Source of the DNA: an uncultured Lachnospiraceae bacterium | Lineage (GTDB): Bacteria > Bacillota > Clostridia > Lachnospirales > Lachnospiraceae | Assembly (NCBI GenBank): GCA_951802115.1 | Contig: CATOPL010000006.1 | Span: 94,179-158,178, forward strand | Direction: 5' to 3' | DNA: 64,000 bases | Shown here: positions 16,578 through 24,585 of the stretch, piece by piece | How the letters are laid out: every line of letters begins with the position of its first letter | Position numbering within the stretch: position 1 is the stretch's first letter | Translations under genes and position numbers: made by a program | Notes under the pieces: model-generated | What the model was told of the DNA's origin: nothing | Databases searched by the model: none | The model's input: only the letters and a program-made list of their open reading frames with translations

Positions 16578-17787
16578 TACGCTGGAACAGGCGAGAGAGA
16601 AACTGATGCAGGCCGTGGGGGACGGCTGGCTGACAACCTGTGAAGTACCAGTCGTGGAGGCGCTGGACAGGGTGCTGGCGGAGGACATATACGGGGAACT
16701 GGATATTCCATGTTTTCGCCGTTCCATGGTGGACGGTTATGCAGTACAGGCAAAGGATACGATGGGGGCCGGAGAGAGTATTCCGGTCTTTTTGCAGGTG
16801 ATTGAAGATGTGGCCATCGGGACCAGAGCCTGCTCCACGATTGGTCCTGGAACCTGTGCCTATGTGCCTACGGGCGGGATGATCCCGGAGGGAGCGGACA
16901 GCTGTGTCATGGTGGAATATTGCGAGCAGTTTGATGAAGACCATATTGCAGTCAGCCAGTCGGTATCTTCGGGAAGACATGTGGTGGAAGCCGGAGAAGA
17001 CAGCCGGAAAGGAGCTTTGCTATTAAAAAAAGGGACAAGGCTCCGGCCTCAGGAGATCGGAGCGCTGGCAGCAGAAGGGCTGACCTGCGTAATGGTGTAT
17101 GAGCCTCTTAAGATTTCCATCATTTCCACCGGAGACGAGCTGACAGCCCCGGGGGAGGAGCTGCAGGAGGGGAAGATTTATGACATCAATACATATGCGC
17201 TGGCAGCTCTGGCAAAGAAGCACGGTTTTATGGTCAGTAATACCAGAACAGTGCCGGATGTATACGATGCCCTGCGCAGTGCCATCCTGGAAGCAAAAGA
17301 TGAAAGCGACATTGTGGTGATCTCCGGGGGAAGCTCCAAGGGAAAGAAGGATATGACTGCACTTCTGGTGGACGAGCTGTCCGATCCGGGGGTATTCACC
17401 CATGGCCTTGCACTGAAACCGGGAAAACCTACGATCCTGGGGCTGGATCAGAAGAGTCGGACCCTGATGCTTGGGCTTCCCGGTCATCCGGTGGCGGCCA
17501 TGGCTGTGTTCGAGATGCTTCCGGTGTGGCTGAAGAGGCAGCAGGAGGGAGAGCAGGAGAAGCTTCCTGTCCCGGCAGTTTTAAACGGAAATGTCCCGGG
17601 GACGCCGGGAAGGAAAATGTTGCTGTTTGTGGAGCTTACAAAGACGCCGGAAGGGTATCTGGCCAGTCCGGTATTTGGAAAATCCGGTCTGATGTCAACT
17701 ATGACAAGGGCGGACGGCTATGCGGTGGTGGAACTGAATCAGGAGGGACTGAAGACCGGTGACCGGATCTGGGTACAGGTATTTTAA
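16558..17787 (+). CDS. moeA: Molybdopterin molybdenumtransferase MoeA
   Basis: The 409-residue protein has the MoeA layout: an N-terminal domain with FRRSMVDGYAVQA, the molybdopterin-binding domain with ISTGDELTAPG, NTYALAA and SGGSSKGKKD, then GLALKPGKPTILG and GLPGHPVAAM, and a C-terminal beta domain ending in VVELNQEG. MoeA inserts molybdate or tungstate into adenylylated molybdopterin. It overlaps tupC by 20 bases, so the metal taken up is probably tungstate passed to this protein. A second MoeA-domain protein follows, and the two may be specific for different metals; that is inference. Confidence 0.93.
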   Translation: MELLKVDTLEQAREKLMQAVGDGWLTTCEVPVVEALDRVLAEDIYGELDIPCFRRSMVDGYAVQAKDTMGAGESIPVFLQVIEDVAIGTRACSTIGPGTCAYVPTGGMIPEGADSCVMVEYCEQFDEDHIAVSQSVSSGRHVVEAGEDSRKGALLLKKGTRLRPQEIGALAAEGLTCVMVYEPLKISIISTGDELTAPGEELQEGKIYDINTYALAALAKKHGFMVSNTRTVPDVYDALRSAILEAKDESDIVVISGGSSKGKKDMTALLVDELSDPGVFTHGLALKPGKPTILGLDQKSRTLMLGLPGHPVAAMAVFEMLPVWLKRQQEGEQEKLPVPAVLNGNVPGTPGRKMLLFVELTKTPEGYLASPVFGKSGLMSTMTRADGYAVVELNQEGLKTGDRIWVQVF

Positions 17788-17956
17788 TGATTCTGTTCCT
17801 TCTTTGGAATTGTGTACCTGCTTACAAAGTATCCATTGCTGCATGATATGAATTGGGTGTAAAAGGATATATGAATTTTTCAGTTTCGTAGCATGGGCAC
17901 TCTTTTCGAAATGGATGTTATTTTTATAGAAAAACAGTATCAGCTAGGAGTACATG

Positions 17957-19867
17957 ATGGGAAAAAGAAATCTGTATTTGAAAACAACTCCGGTGGAGGA
18001 AGCAAAAGAAATCTATCTGGAGGCACTGAAGAAAATATGGGAACCGGAATATGAGACAGTTCCGGTCATTGAAGCGTGCAAAAGAGTGACGCGTCATGCG
18101 GTGTATGCAAAAAACAGTTCACCGCTGTACAATGCATCGGCCATGGACGGAATCGCAGTGATTTCTTCCAGAACTGGCGGGGCGTGTGAGACAACGCCGG
18201 TACGTCTGCAGGAAGGGGAAGACTATGTGGTGGTGGATACGGGAGATCCTGTGCATCACCCCTATGACGCGGTGATCATGGCGGAGGACCTGCTGGAGAC
18301 GGAGCGGGAAGATCAGGTGGAAATCATCGCTTCCGCGGCAGCCTGGCAGCATGTGCGTCCGGTAGGAGAGGATATTGTGGCGGGAGAGATGATCCTGCCC
18401 AGCTGCCATAGGATTCGTCCTATCGATGTAGGCGTCCTTCTGTCGGCGGGCATTCTTGAGATTGAGGTGGTGAAACAGCCGAAAGCGACGATTTTTCCCA
18501 CAGGAACCGAGATCATCGAACCGGGGGCCGCGATCGAGGAAGGGAGTATCATCGAATCCAATACACGGATGTTCGAGCAGATGGTTCTGGAGCAGGGGGG
18601 CGTTCCGGATCGCCGTCCTATATTGGCGGATGACTATGAGACGATCCGGGATGAGGTGAAAAAGGCAGTTTCGGAATCAGATATGGTCCTGATCAATGCG
18701 GGTTCCAGTGCGGGCCGGGACGATTACACGGTTCATGTTCTCCGGGAGCTGGGAGAGGTCCTTGTCCACGGAGTTGCGATCAAGCCGGGAAAACCGGTCA
18801 TTCTGGCCATTGTGGATCAAAAACCGGTCATAGGGCTTCCGGGGTATCCAGTGTCTGCCTATATTGCTTTTGAGAACTTCGCGGCTCCGGTGCTTGCCAT
18901 GATGGGACAGCTTCCGATGAAAACCGATCATGAAGTGGAAGCGGTGATCTCCAGACGTCTGGTGTCCAACCTGAAGCATAAGGAATATGTGCGGATCAAG
19001 GCCGGAGTTGTGGAGGACCGGATGGTGGCAGCGCCTCTGGCACGAGGGGCGGGGGCGGCCATGTCGCTGGTGCGGGCGGACGGGTTCTGTGTTATTGACC
19101 AGAACTGTGAAGGCGTGGAAGCAGGAGAAAAAGTGAAAATTTCTCTGTACCGGACTCCGGAGGAGATCGCCCGTACGGTAGTAGTGACCGGCAGCCATGA
19201 TCTGATCCTCGATGTGGCAGCGGATCTGATGCCCATATTGCACAGGGGCATGCATCTGTCCAGCACTCATGTGGGAAGTATGGGCGGTCTTATGGCACTG
19301 AAGAGAAAAGAAGCCCATATTGCGCCGATTCATCTTCTGGATGAGACAGACGGCACATACAATGACTGTTATGTGAAGCGGCTGTTCCAGGAACCGGTAG
19401 CCGTTGTGACCGGGGTCCAGAGAATCCAGGGCATCATGGTAAAGAAAGGAAATCCATTTGGTATCCGGGGGATTGAAGATCTGAAAAACGGTCGTTTTGT
19501 AAACCGGCAGCGGGGCGCCGGAACCAGACTGCTGCTGGATTATCAGATGAAAAAAGCGGGGATGCTTCCCGGGATGATCAACGGCTATGACAGAGAAGCG
19601 TCCACTCATATGGCGGTAGCGGCGCTGGTGGCCAGCGACAGTGCGGATGCCGGCATGGGAATCCTTTCTGCGGCCAGATCCATGGAGCTGGATTTCATTC
19701 CGGTGGGAGAAGAATGGTATGAATTTGCCATACCGGAATCATTCCTTGAGCTGCCTCATGTACAGGCATTTCTGGACGTCTTGAAGAGCAGGCGCTTTGC
19801 AGAAGAAGTGACAAGACTTGGGGGCTATGGGATGGAAAGATCAGGAGAGGTCAGATGGATTCGATAG
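17957..19867 (+). CDS. MoeA domain fused to a periplasmic-binding-protein-like domain
   Basis: The product has about 636 residues. Residues 1-400 are a MoeA module (NASAMDGIAVIS, FPTGTEIIEPG, NAGSSAGRDDYTVH, GVAIKPGKPVILA, GLPGYPVSAY). Residues 410-630 form a second domain beginning VTGSHDLILDVAADLMP with GSMGGLMALKRKEAHIAPIHL and RQRGAGTRLLLDYQ, matching the binding-protein-like domain found in COG1910-type proteins. That domain has no signal peptide and must be cytoplasmic, so it may bind an oxyanion or cofactor. The ATG at 17957 has AGGAG at 6 bases; the ATG three bases earlier is too close. It overlaps the MOSC gene by 13 bases. Confidence 0.9.
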   Translation: MGKRNLYLKTTPVEEAKEIYLEALKKIWEPEYETVPVIEACKRVTRHAVYAKNSSPLYNASAMDGIAVISSRTGGACETTPVRLQEGEDYVVVDTGDPVHHPYDAVIMAEDLLETEREDQVEIIASAAAWQHVRPVGEDIVAGEMILPSCHRIRPIDVGVLLSAGILEIEVVKQPKATIFPTGTEIIEPGAAIEEGSIIESNTRMFEQMVLEQGGVPDRRPILADDYETIRDEVKKAVSESDMVLINAGSSAGRDDYTVHVLRELGEVLVHGVAIKPGKPVILAIVDQKPVIGLPGYPVSAYIAFENFAAPVLAMMGQLPMKTDHEVEAVISRRLVSNLKHKEYVRIKAGVVEDRMVAAPLARGAGAAMSLVRADGFCVIDQNCEGVEAGEKVKISLYRTPEEIARTVVVTGSHDLILDVAADLMPILHRGMHLSSTHVGSMGGLMALKRKEAHIAPIHLLDETDGTYNDCYVKRLFQEPVAVVTGVQRIQGIMVKKGNPFGIRGIEDLKNGRFVNRQRGAGTRLLLDYQMKKAGMLPGMINGYDREASTHMAVAALVASDSADAGMGILSAARSMELDFIPVGEEWYEFAIPESFLELPHVQAFLDVLKSRRFAEEVTRLGGYGMERSGEVRWIR

Positions 19868-20307
19868 GAAGACTGGAAAAGATCGTGTATTTTCCGGCCA
19901 AAGGAGAGCCGGGAGTCGTCGTGGATGAGCGGAAAGTAACTCTGGAATCCGGACTGGACGGAGACTGGCATGGACTGAACGCCAATGGCAGTCTGACTGT
20001 ATGGACGGCGGAAGCCAGAGCGCTTCTGACAGAGCAGGGATTCTCCGGGATCTGCTTTCGGCGTTTCAAAGAAAATCTTTCTCTGTCCGGACTTGACCTG
20101 TCAAAGCTTGCAGCCGGAACACAGCTTCGGATCGGCGATGTGGTGCTGGAGGTGGAATCTGAAAAAAAGAGCTGTCATCCGGACATCTGTCCTTTGACAG
20201 AAGGCAGAGCGGACTGTCTGCTGAAAAAGCAGAGCCGATATGTAGTGGTGGTGAAAGCGGGGACACTGTACAGAGGTGCGCAGGTGCAGGTGAATGAAGT
20301 TCTGTAG
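19855..20307 (+). CDS. MOSC-domain protein
   Basis: This 150-residue protein matches short MOSC-domain proteins: LESGLDGDWHG early, TVWTAEARALL, FKENLSLSGLDLSKLAAGTQLRIGDVVLEV and SCHPDICPL with conserved Cys, ending in a beta-rich YRGAQVQVNEVL. MOSC domains bind molybdenum cofactor or act in sulfur transfer to it. The gene overlaps the MoeA fusion gene by 13 bases and has AGGAGAGG 4-5 bases before the ATG. It may tailor the cofactor before insertion into AOR, which is inference. Confidence 0.85.
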   Translation: MDSIGRLEKIVYFPAKGEPGVVVDERKVTLESGLDGDWHGLNANGSLTVWTAEARALLTEQGFSGICFRRFKENLSLSGLDLSKLAAGTQLRIGDVVLEVESEKKSCHPDICPLTEGRADCLLKKQSRYVVVVKAGTLYRGAQVQVNEVL

Positions 20308-20428
20308 ACATCGTTTTTCTGGAATAGCATCCTGCCGGTTCGGATTGCAACTGATTGTACGAAAAACGAGCAGAGACTGCCTGCCTGTGGTTCAAAAAAC
20401 TGCAGGCAGGCAAAGTTGCGATATAAAA

Positions 20429-21403
20429 TTATCCTCCAATCTGAGACATTTTTCTGGCCTCTTCGGTTCCTTCCAGCGCTGTGTGATAGAACTGATGTTC
20501 TGCGGGCTTGTGGAAAATGGCATCCTGCATGACAGCCATGATCTGTTCGTCTTCCAGTTGATTTCGGATCATTTCTTTTATATTGATACCATTATTGTAG
20601 TAAAGACATAGTTTCAGCATGCCGTCTGACGTCAGGCGGATACGGTTGCACTGGTGACAGAATTTTCCATGGATGGCATCAATAAAGCCGATGTATCCCT
20701 GGAATCCGGGGATGGATACATAGACTGCCGGGCCGTTGCCTCTTGTCTTGTTCGTTGTCTCGTAATCCGGATATCTGGTGCTCAAAAGCGGGAGCAGGGA
20801 ACTGCGGTCATATCCCTGATACTCTTTCCCAAAGCCAATAGGCATGATCTCAATAAACCGGACATCCAAAGGATAGTCGTGCGCCAGCTGAATCAGATCC
20901 CAGAATTCGTGGTCGTTGACGTCTTTTAACAGGACCGTATTGATTTTGGTGCGGATACCGCATGCCTGGCAGGACAGGATGGCGTCCATAACCCGGGCAA
21001 AATCAGAACGGCCGGTAATATGGCGGAACGTGTCCGGATTCAGAGTATCCAGGCTTATGTTGACACCGTCAATTCCGATAGCCTGAAGCTCCGGAAGGCA
21101 GTCTTTTAGAAATACGCCGTTGGTAGTCAGAGTGACCTGATCAGTATCCGGGAGTTTTTTTAATTCTTTTAAAAAAGACAGACAGCCTTTTCGGATCAGG
21201 GGTTCTCCTCCTGTAACTTTGAATTTGCGGATTCCCAGCCTGCCCGCCAGTCGACAGATGCGCAGGATCTCTTCGAAACGCAGGATTCGTTCATGGGATA
21301 TAAATGGAACATCTTCCGGCATACAGTATCTGCAGCGGAGATTGCATCGATCAGTAATGGAAATGCGCATATAATTTATACTTCTGTTGTGAGAGTCCTT
21401 CAT
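20429..21403 (-). CDS. moaA: GTP 3',8-cyclase MoaA
   Basis: The 324-residue radical SAM enzyme has the first cluster motif CNLRCRYC near residue 18-25 and a C-terminal cluster CHQCNRIRLTSDGMLKLC, with TGGEPL between them. The C-terminus ends in Gly-Gly, as in MoaA, where these residues act in catalysis. MoaA performs the first step of molybdopterin synthesis, rearranging GTP to 3',8-cyclo-7,8-dihydro-GTP. I chose ATG 21403 (MKDSHNRSINYMRIS); longer frames upstream are AT-rich without similarity. It is on the opposite strand from the rest of the island and divergent from the alcohol dehydrogenase. No moaC or moaE is seen in the window. Confidence 0.93.
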   Translation of the reverse strand: MKDSHNRSINYMRISITDRCNLRCRYCMPEDVPFISHERILRFEEILRICRLAGRLGIRKFKVTGGEPLIRKGCLSFLKELKKLPDTDQVTLTTNGVFLKDCLPELQAIGIDGVNISLDTLNPDTFRHITGRSDFARVMDAILSCQACGIRTKINTVLLKDVNDHEFWDLIQLAHDYPLDVRFIEIMPIGFGKEYQGYDRSSLLPLLSTRYPDYETTNKTRGNGPAVYVSIPGFQGYIGFIDAIHGKFCHQCNRIRLTSDGMLKLCLYYNNGINIKEMIRNQLEDEQIMAVMQDAIFHKPAEHQFYHTALEGTEEARKMSQIGG

Positions 21404-21715
21404 GGTTATCCCTTTCTTTCGCCTTTTGTTGATAGTATACCAAAAAAAGAATAAAAAAGATATATTTCTCGTTAAAAAAACTAAATAAAACATATAGTTC
21501 TGTACAAATTCACACAAAATTACTAAAAATATATTTATTATTCTAAAAATAGTATAATAAATGACTAAATTGACTGTTTACAATAAGGAAGAAAAGGGAT
21601 ATACTGTAGTTATCTGATAATATCAGATTTTTGAAAAAGAAAAGCAGAAGTCTTGGAGCCAGAGCTCCGGTATTATCAGAAATAATATATTTTTAATAAA
21701 AGGGGGACTTTAAAA
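21404..21715. promoter_or_regulatory. Divergent control region between moaA and the alcohol dehydrogenase gene
   Basis: The region is very AT-rich next to moaA. It holds a TATAAT box at 21553-21558 with no clear -35. A perfect palindrome ATCTGAT-AAT-ATCAGAT lies at 21612-21628 and is followed by TTTTTG. Further on, GGAGC-CAGA-GCTCC gives a short hairpin and TATTATCAGA repeats part of the palindrome. The palindrome may be an operator or a weak attenuator. The ribosome binding site AAGGGGGA precedes the dehydrogenase ATG by 9 bases. Confidence 0.4.
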
Positions 21716-22897
21716 ATGGCAAGATTTACGTTGCCCAGAGATCTGTATTATGGGAAAGATGCACTGGAGAATTTGAAGACACTTTCCGGGAAAAAAGCAA
21801 TCGTTGTATCTGGCGGAAGCTCAATGAAAAAGGGCGGTTTTCTTGACAAAGTAGGGGATTATCTGAAAGAAGCCGGTATGGAAGTCAGATTTTTTGAAGG
21901 TGTTGAGCCTGATCCGTCTGTGGAAACCGTGATGAAGGGTGCAGCAGCTATGAAAGAGTTTGAGCCGGACTGGATCGTAGCGATCGGCGGCGGTTCACCT
22001 ATTGATGCAGCAAAAGCTATGTGGGCGTTTTATGAGTATCCGGATGTGACATTTGAAGATCTGTGCGTTCCGTTTAATTTCCCCAAGCTGCGGACAAAAG
22101 CGAGATTTTGTGCAATCTCTTCGACTTCCGGTACCGCTACGGAAGTGACCGCATTCTCCGTTATCACGGATTATGCAAAAGGCATCAAGTATCCGTTGGC
22201 AGACTTTGAGATTACTCCGGACGTGGCGATTGTTGACCCGGCGCTGGTGGTAAGCCTTCCGGTGAAGCAGGTGGCTTTTACAGGTATGGATGCGCTGACT
22301 CATGCGATTGAGGCATATGTTTCCACGCTGAACAGTCCGTTTACAGATCCTCTGGCAATCCAGGCGATTGAGATGGTATTTGACTATTTGCTGCAGTCCT
22401 ACAGTCTGGATATGGACGCAAGAGAACAGATGCATTATGCACAGTGCCTTGCAGGACAGGCATTCTCCAATGCGCTTCTGGGTATCGTGCACTCCATGGC
22501 TCATAAAACAGGCGCGGCATTCTCCACCGGTCATATTCCGCACGGCTGTGCCAATGCAATTTATCTGCCTTATGTTATTAAATACAACGCGCATGAGCCG
22601 GAAGCAATGAGAAGATATGCAGATATCGCAAGAAGAGTCGGTCTTGGCGGCACATCAGAAAAAGCTCAGGTGAATGCACTGATTGAGAAGATTGAGTCGT
22701 TCAACCGCGCAATGAATATTCCGAAGACCATTCAGGAATTTGGTGTCAAAGAACCGGAATTCCTTGAGAAGCTGGATTCTATTGCAGCAAACGCAGTGGC
22801 AGATGCATGTACCGGCTCCAACCCGAGAACGATTACTCCGGAGCAGATGGCAAAACTGTTCAAGTGTACTTTCTACGGCACGGAAGTAGACTTCTGA
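21716..22897 (+). CDS. Iron-containing alcohol dehydrogenase
   Basis: The 393-residue protein is a group III alcohol dehydrogenase. GGGSPIDAAKA (about 97-107) binds the nicotinamide cofactor, STSGTATEVT follows, and the metal site is made by Asp/His in MDALTHAIEAYVS and the histidines of GIVHSMAHKTGAAFSTGHIPHG. Such enzymes reduce aldehydes to alcohols or run in reverse. Located inside the tungsten island, it could take the aldehyde made by AOR from a carboxylic acid on to the alcohol, a route known from other anaerobes. Substrate specificity cannot be read. The start ATG 21716 is supported by AAAGGGGGACT upstream. Confidence 0.92.
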   Translation: MARFTLPRDLYYGKDALENLKTLSGKKAIVVSGGSSMKKGGFLDKVGDYLKEAGMEVRFFEGVEPDPSVETVMKGAAAMKEFEPDWIVAIGGGSPIDAAKAMWAFYEYPDVTFEDLCVPFNFPKLRTKARFCAISSTSGTATEVTAFSVITDYAKGIKYPLADFEITPDVAIVDPALVVSLPVKQVAFTGMDALTHAIEAYVSTLNSPFTDPLAIQAIEMVFDYLLQSYSLDMDAREQMHYAQCLAGQAFSNALLGIVHSMAHKTGAAFSTGHIPHGCANAIYLPYVIKYNAHEPEAMRRYADIARRVGLGGTSEKAQVNALIEKIESFNRAMNIPKTIQEFGVKEPEFLEKLDSIAANAVADACTGSNPRTITPEQMAKLFKCTFYGTEVDF

Positions 22898-23008
22898 TAT
22901 CAGGATACATAAAGCGTTTCAGAATGCAGTACAGAAACTTATCATTTTTCTGTCGGCTGCATGTTCTGCCCGGGTCGGATATGCCGGCGCGGGCAGATGC
23001 TTTTAATT

Positions 23009-23112
23009 CCTGTCTGTGTTTAATGAAAGGATGCAGAACCGTACATGGAAAAAAGTAAAATGCATCTGATCGCATTCGTATACCATGCATCCTTTCATTA
23101 AGTACAGGCAGG
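23009..23112. repeat. Long inverted repeat (27-bp arms) after the alcohol dehydrogenase gene
   Basis: The arms at 23009-23035 and 23086-23112 differ at three positions, and all three differences are G-U pairs in RNA, so a 27-bp RNA stem could form. The 50-base loop contains a smaller stem AATGC/GCATT. It is flanked by TTTTAATT on the left and TTTTGAAT on the right. It may be a bidirectional terminator or a small non-autonomous element. The rest of 22898-23247 holds no gene; two direct repeats are listed separately. Confidence 0.7.
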
Positions 23113-23156
23113 TTTTGAATGTCGCCACCAAAGGGATCGTATTCTACTTTGGTCGA

Positions 23157-23198
23157 AGCCGGTCACAGGTCATCTTGTTATCCGACAGCCGGTCACAG
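23157..23198. repeat. Two 12-bp direct repeats upstream of the ModE-like gene
   Basis: AGCCGGTCACAG occurs at 23157-23168 and 23187-23198, 30 bp apart centre to centre, just 50 bases before the ModE-like start codon. Spacing near three helical turns would suit a repeated protein-binding site. Confidence 0.45.
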
Positions 23199-23247
23199 AT
23201 GAATAAATTTGCGGAAAAATATTTTTATGCAGACAGACGGAGGCACC

Positions 23248-23607
23248 ATGGAGAAGAAATTTGACTGTAATATTCGTATACTGGTGAAAGAAAAAGATGC
23301 GGATGTTGATAATTATTTTGGACGTGGAGTAGCAGATCTGCTTCATGGGGTGGTGAAATACCATTCATTAAGCGTATCTGCCAGGCATATGAAAATGGCA
23401 TACAGTAAGGCATGGAGGATTATCCGGCAGGCGGAGGAAGGACTTGGAATTCAGCTTCTGTCCCGCATGGGGAAAAAAGGATCGGAACTGACAGAAGAAG
23501 GAGAGACCTTTCTGAAAGTGTATGAAGAGGTTGAACAGGAAACTTTGAAACTGGCCAGTCAAATATTTCAAAAATATTACAGAGAAAGCGAAAGTCAGGA
23601 TATATAA
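23248..23607 (+). CDS. ModE-like winged-helix regulator (N-terminal domain only)
   Basis: The 119-residue protein resembles the DNA-binding half of ModE: FGRGVADLLHGVVKYHSLSVSA, MAYSKAWRIIRQAEEGLG, IQLLSRMGKKGSELTEEGETFLKVYEE. It lacks the two molybdate-binding (MOP) domains of full ModE, so it may not sense metal directly. Its position suggests that it controls the tungsten/molybdopterin genes. I chose ATG 23248, which has GGAGG 5 bases upstream; the frame reaches back to 23209 without a ribosome binding site. Direct repeats upstream could be its own site. Confidence 0.83.
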   Translation: MEKKFDCNIRILVKEKDADVDNYFGRGVADLLHGVVKYHSLSVSARHMKMAYSKAWRIIRQAEEGLGIQLLSRMGKKGSELTEEGETFLKVYEEVEQETLKLASQIFQKYYRESESQDI

Positions 23608-23628
23608 AAATGAATAAAAAGACAGATA

Positions 23629-23676
23629 CAGAATCCAGAGGACACAGACAGCCCGGCGGGTTCTGCATTTTTGTTT
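23629..23676 (+). terminator. Likely terminator after the ModE-like gene
   Basis: CAGAATCC (23629-23636) pairs with GGGTTCTG (23658-23665) with one G-U pair, then CATTTTTGTTTG. It starts 21 bases after the stop codon. Confidence 0.6.
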
Positions 23677-23771
23677 GTTAAGGCTTGGCTTTTCGGGAGT
23701 CTGTATATAATCGGCATGGCGAACAGAAATACTGGCACTTTGCCTTGGTATAATATTGACTCTGAGCTGGT

Positions 23772-24023
23772 TTGATTTGTTTTCCTGATAGTTGCCAAAG
23801 AATTCTGGCATCTCCTATTAAAAAAGACTCAGAGGTACAGAGCTTGCATGTTTCTGTGATCCATAGTAAAATAACAGATAAGAAGCCAGAGAAAGCGGAG
23901 GTTGTTTTCATGGGAAAGACCGCGGCAGTCAGTGCCGGTGCGACAAAAAAGGAATTACAGAAGGTGTCTTTCAATGGGGACAGTACAGCAGAAGTATGTT
24001 TGAAAATAATACGATTGAGGTGA
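23772..24023 (+). pseudogene. Possible decayed MOSC-type gene before mogA
   Basis: An open frame of 83 codons has no good start. Its part SLHVSVIHSKITDKKPEKAEVVF faintly resembles the N-terminus of MOSC-domain proteins (the usual VCISEKKGT.KKPV pattern), and LQKVSFNGDS recalls the later RQVSLL segment, but the GDAHAG motif is missing. If real, it is a broken relic of a MOSC gene that often pairs with mogA. The similarity is weak and could be chance. The whole stretch 23677-24036 otherwise shows nothing clear. Confidence 0.25.
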
Positions 24024-24036
24024 TGAAGGAATGAAA

Positions 24037-24525
24037 ATGAGAGCGGCGGTTCTTACCTCCAGCGATTCCGGATATGCAGGCCAGAGGGAAGACCTGAGCG
24101 GTCCGGTAATCAGAGAGATTCTGGAGAAAAATGGATATGAGGTAGTACATATGATCCTGCTTCCGGACGACCGGCAGATACTTTCAAGAGAAATGGCGCG
24201 TATTGCAGATGAGAAGATAGCAGATCTGCTTCTGACCACCGGCGGAACAGGATTTTCTCCCAGGGACTGTATGCCGGAGGCAACAGCCGATATTGCGGAG
24301 CGGGCAGTGCCGGGGATTCCGGAAGCGATCCGTGCTTACAGCATGACAATTACACCAAGAGCCATGTTAAGTCGTGCGGCAGCAGGTATTCGTAAAAATA
24401 CGTTGATTATCAACCTGCCCGGAAGCCCGAAGGCAGTGAGGGAAAGCCTGGAGTACATTATGCCCGCTCTGGGACATGGATTGGAGATTTTGACTGGGGA
24501 AGCTTCTGACTGTGCCAGGAAATGA
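24037..24525 (+). CDS. mogA: Molybdopterin adenylyltransferase (MogA/MoaB family)
   Basis: The 162-residue protein has the MogA/MoaB fold marks: AAVLTSSDSGYAG, then DLLLTTGGTGFSPRDCMPEATADI, the GGTG loop and ERAVPGIPEAIRAYS, and INLPGSPKAVRESL near the end. The enzyme adenylylates molybdopterin before MoeA inserts the metal, so it completes the pathway with the upstream MoeA proteins. I prefer ATG 24037 because AAGGA lies 6 bases upstream; ATG 24031 would abut that site directly. It is the last clearly cofactor-related gene of the island. Confidence 0.92.
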   Translation: MRAAVLTSSDSGYAGQREDLSGPVIREILEKNGYEVVHMILLPDDRQILSREMARIADEKIADLLLTTGGTGFSPRDCMPEATADIAERAVPGIPEAIRAYSMTITPRAMLSRAAAGIRKNTLIINLPGSPKAVRESLEYIMPALGHGLEILTGEASDCARK

Positions 24526-24585
24526 GGCGTTTGGCTTTGCAGCGGAAATATTCAGAAAGAAAACAGTATTGAGAAGGAGATATAC

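Noticed and set aside
18677..19609. Reverse-strand frame of about 310 codons opposite the MoeA fusion gene
   Set aside because: The forward gene has clear domains over the same bases; the reverse text is rich in His and Pro typical of shadows.
20294..20929. Forward frames opposite moaA
   Set aside because: Shadows of the reverse-strand moaA gene and of the MOSC 3' end; no start signals.
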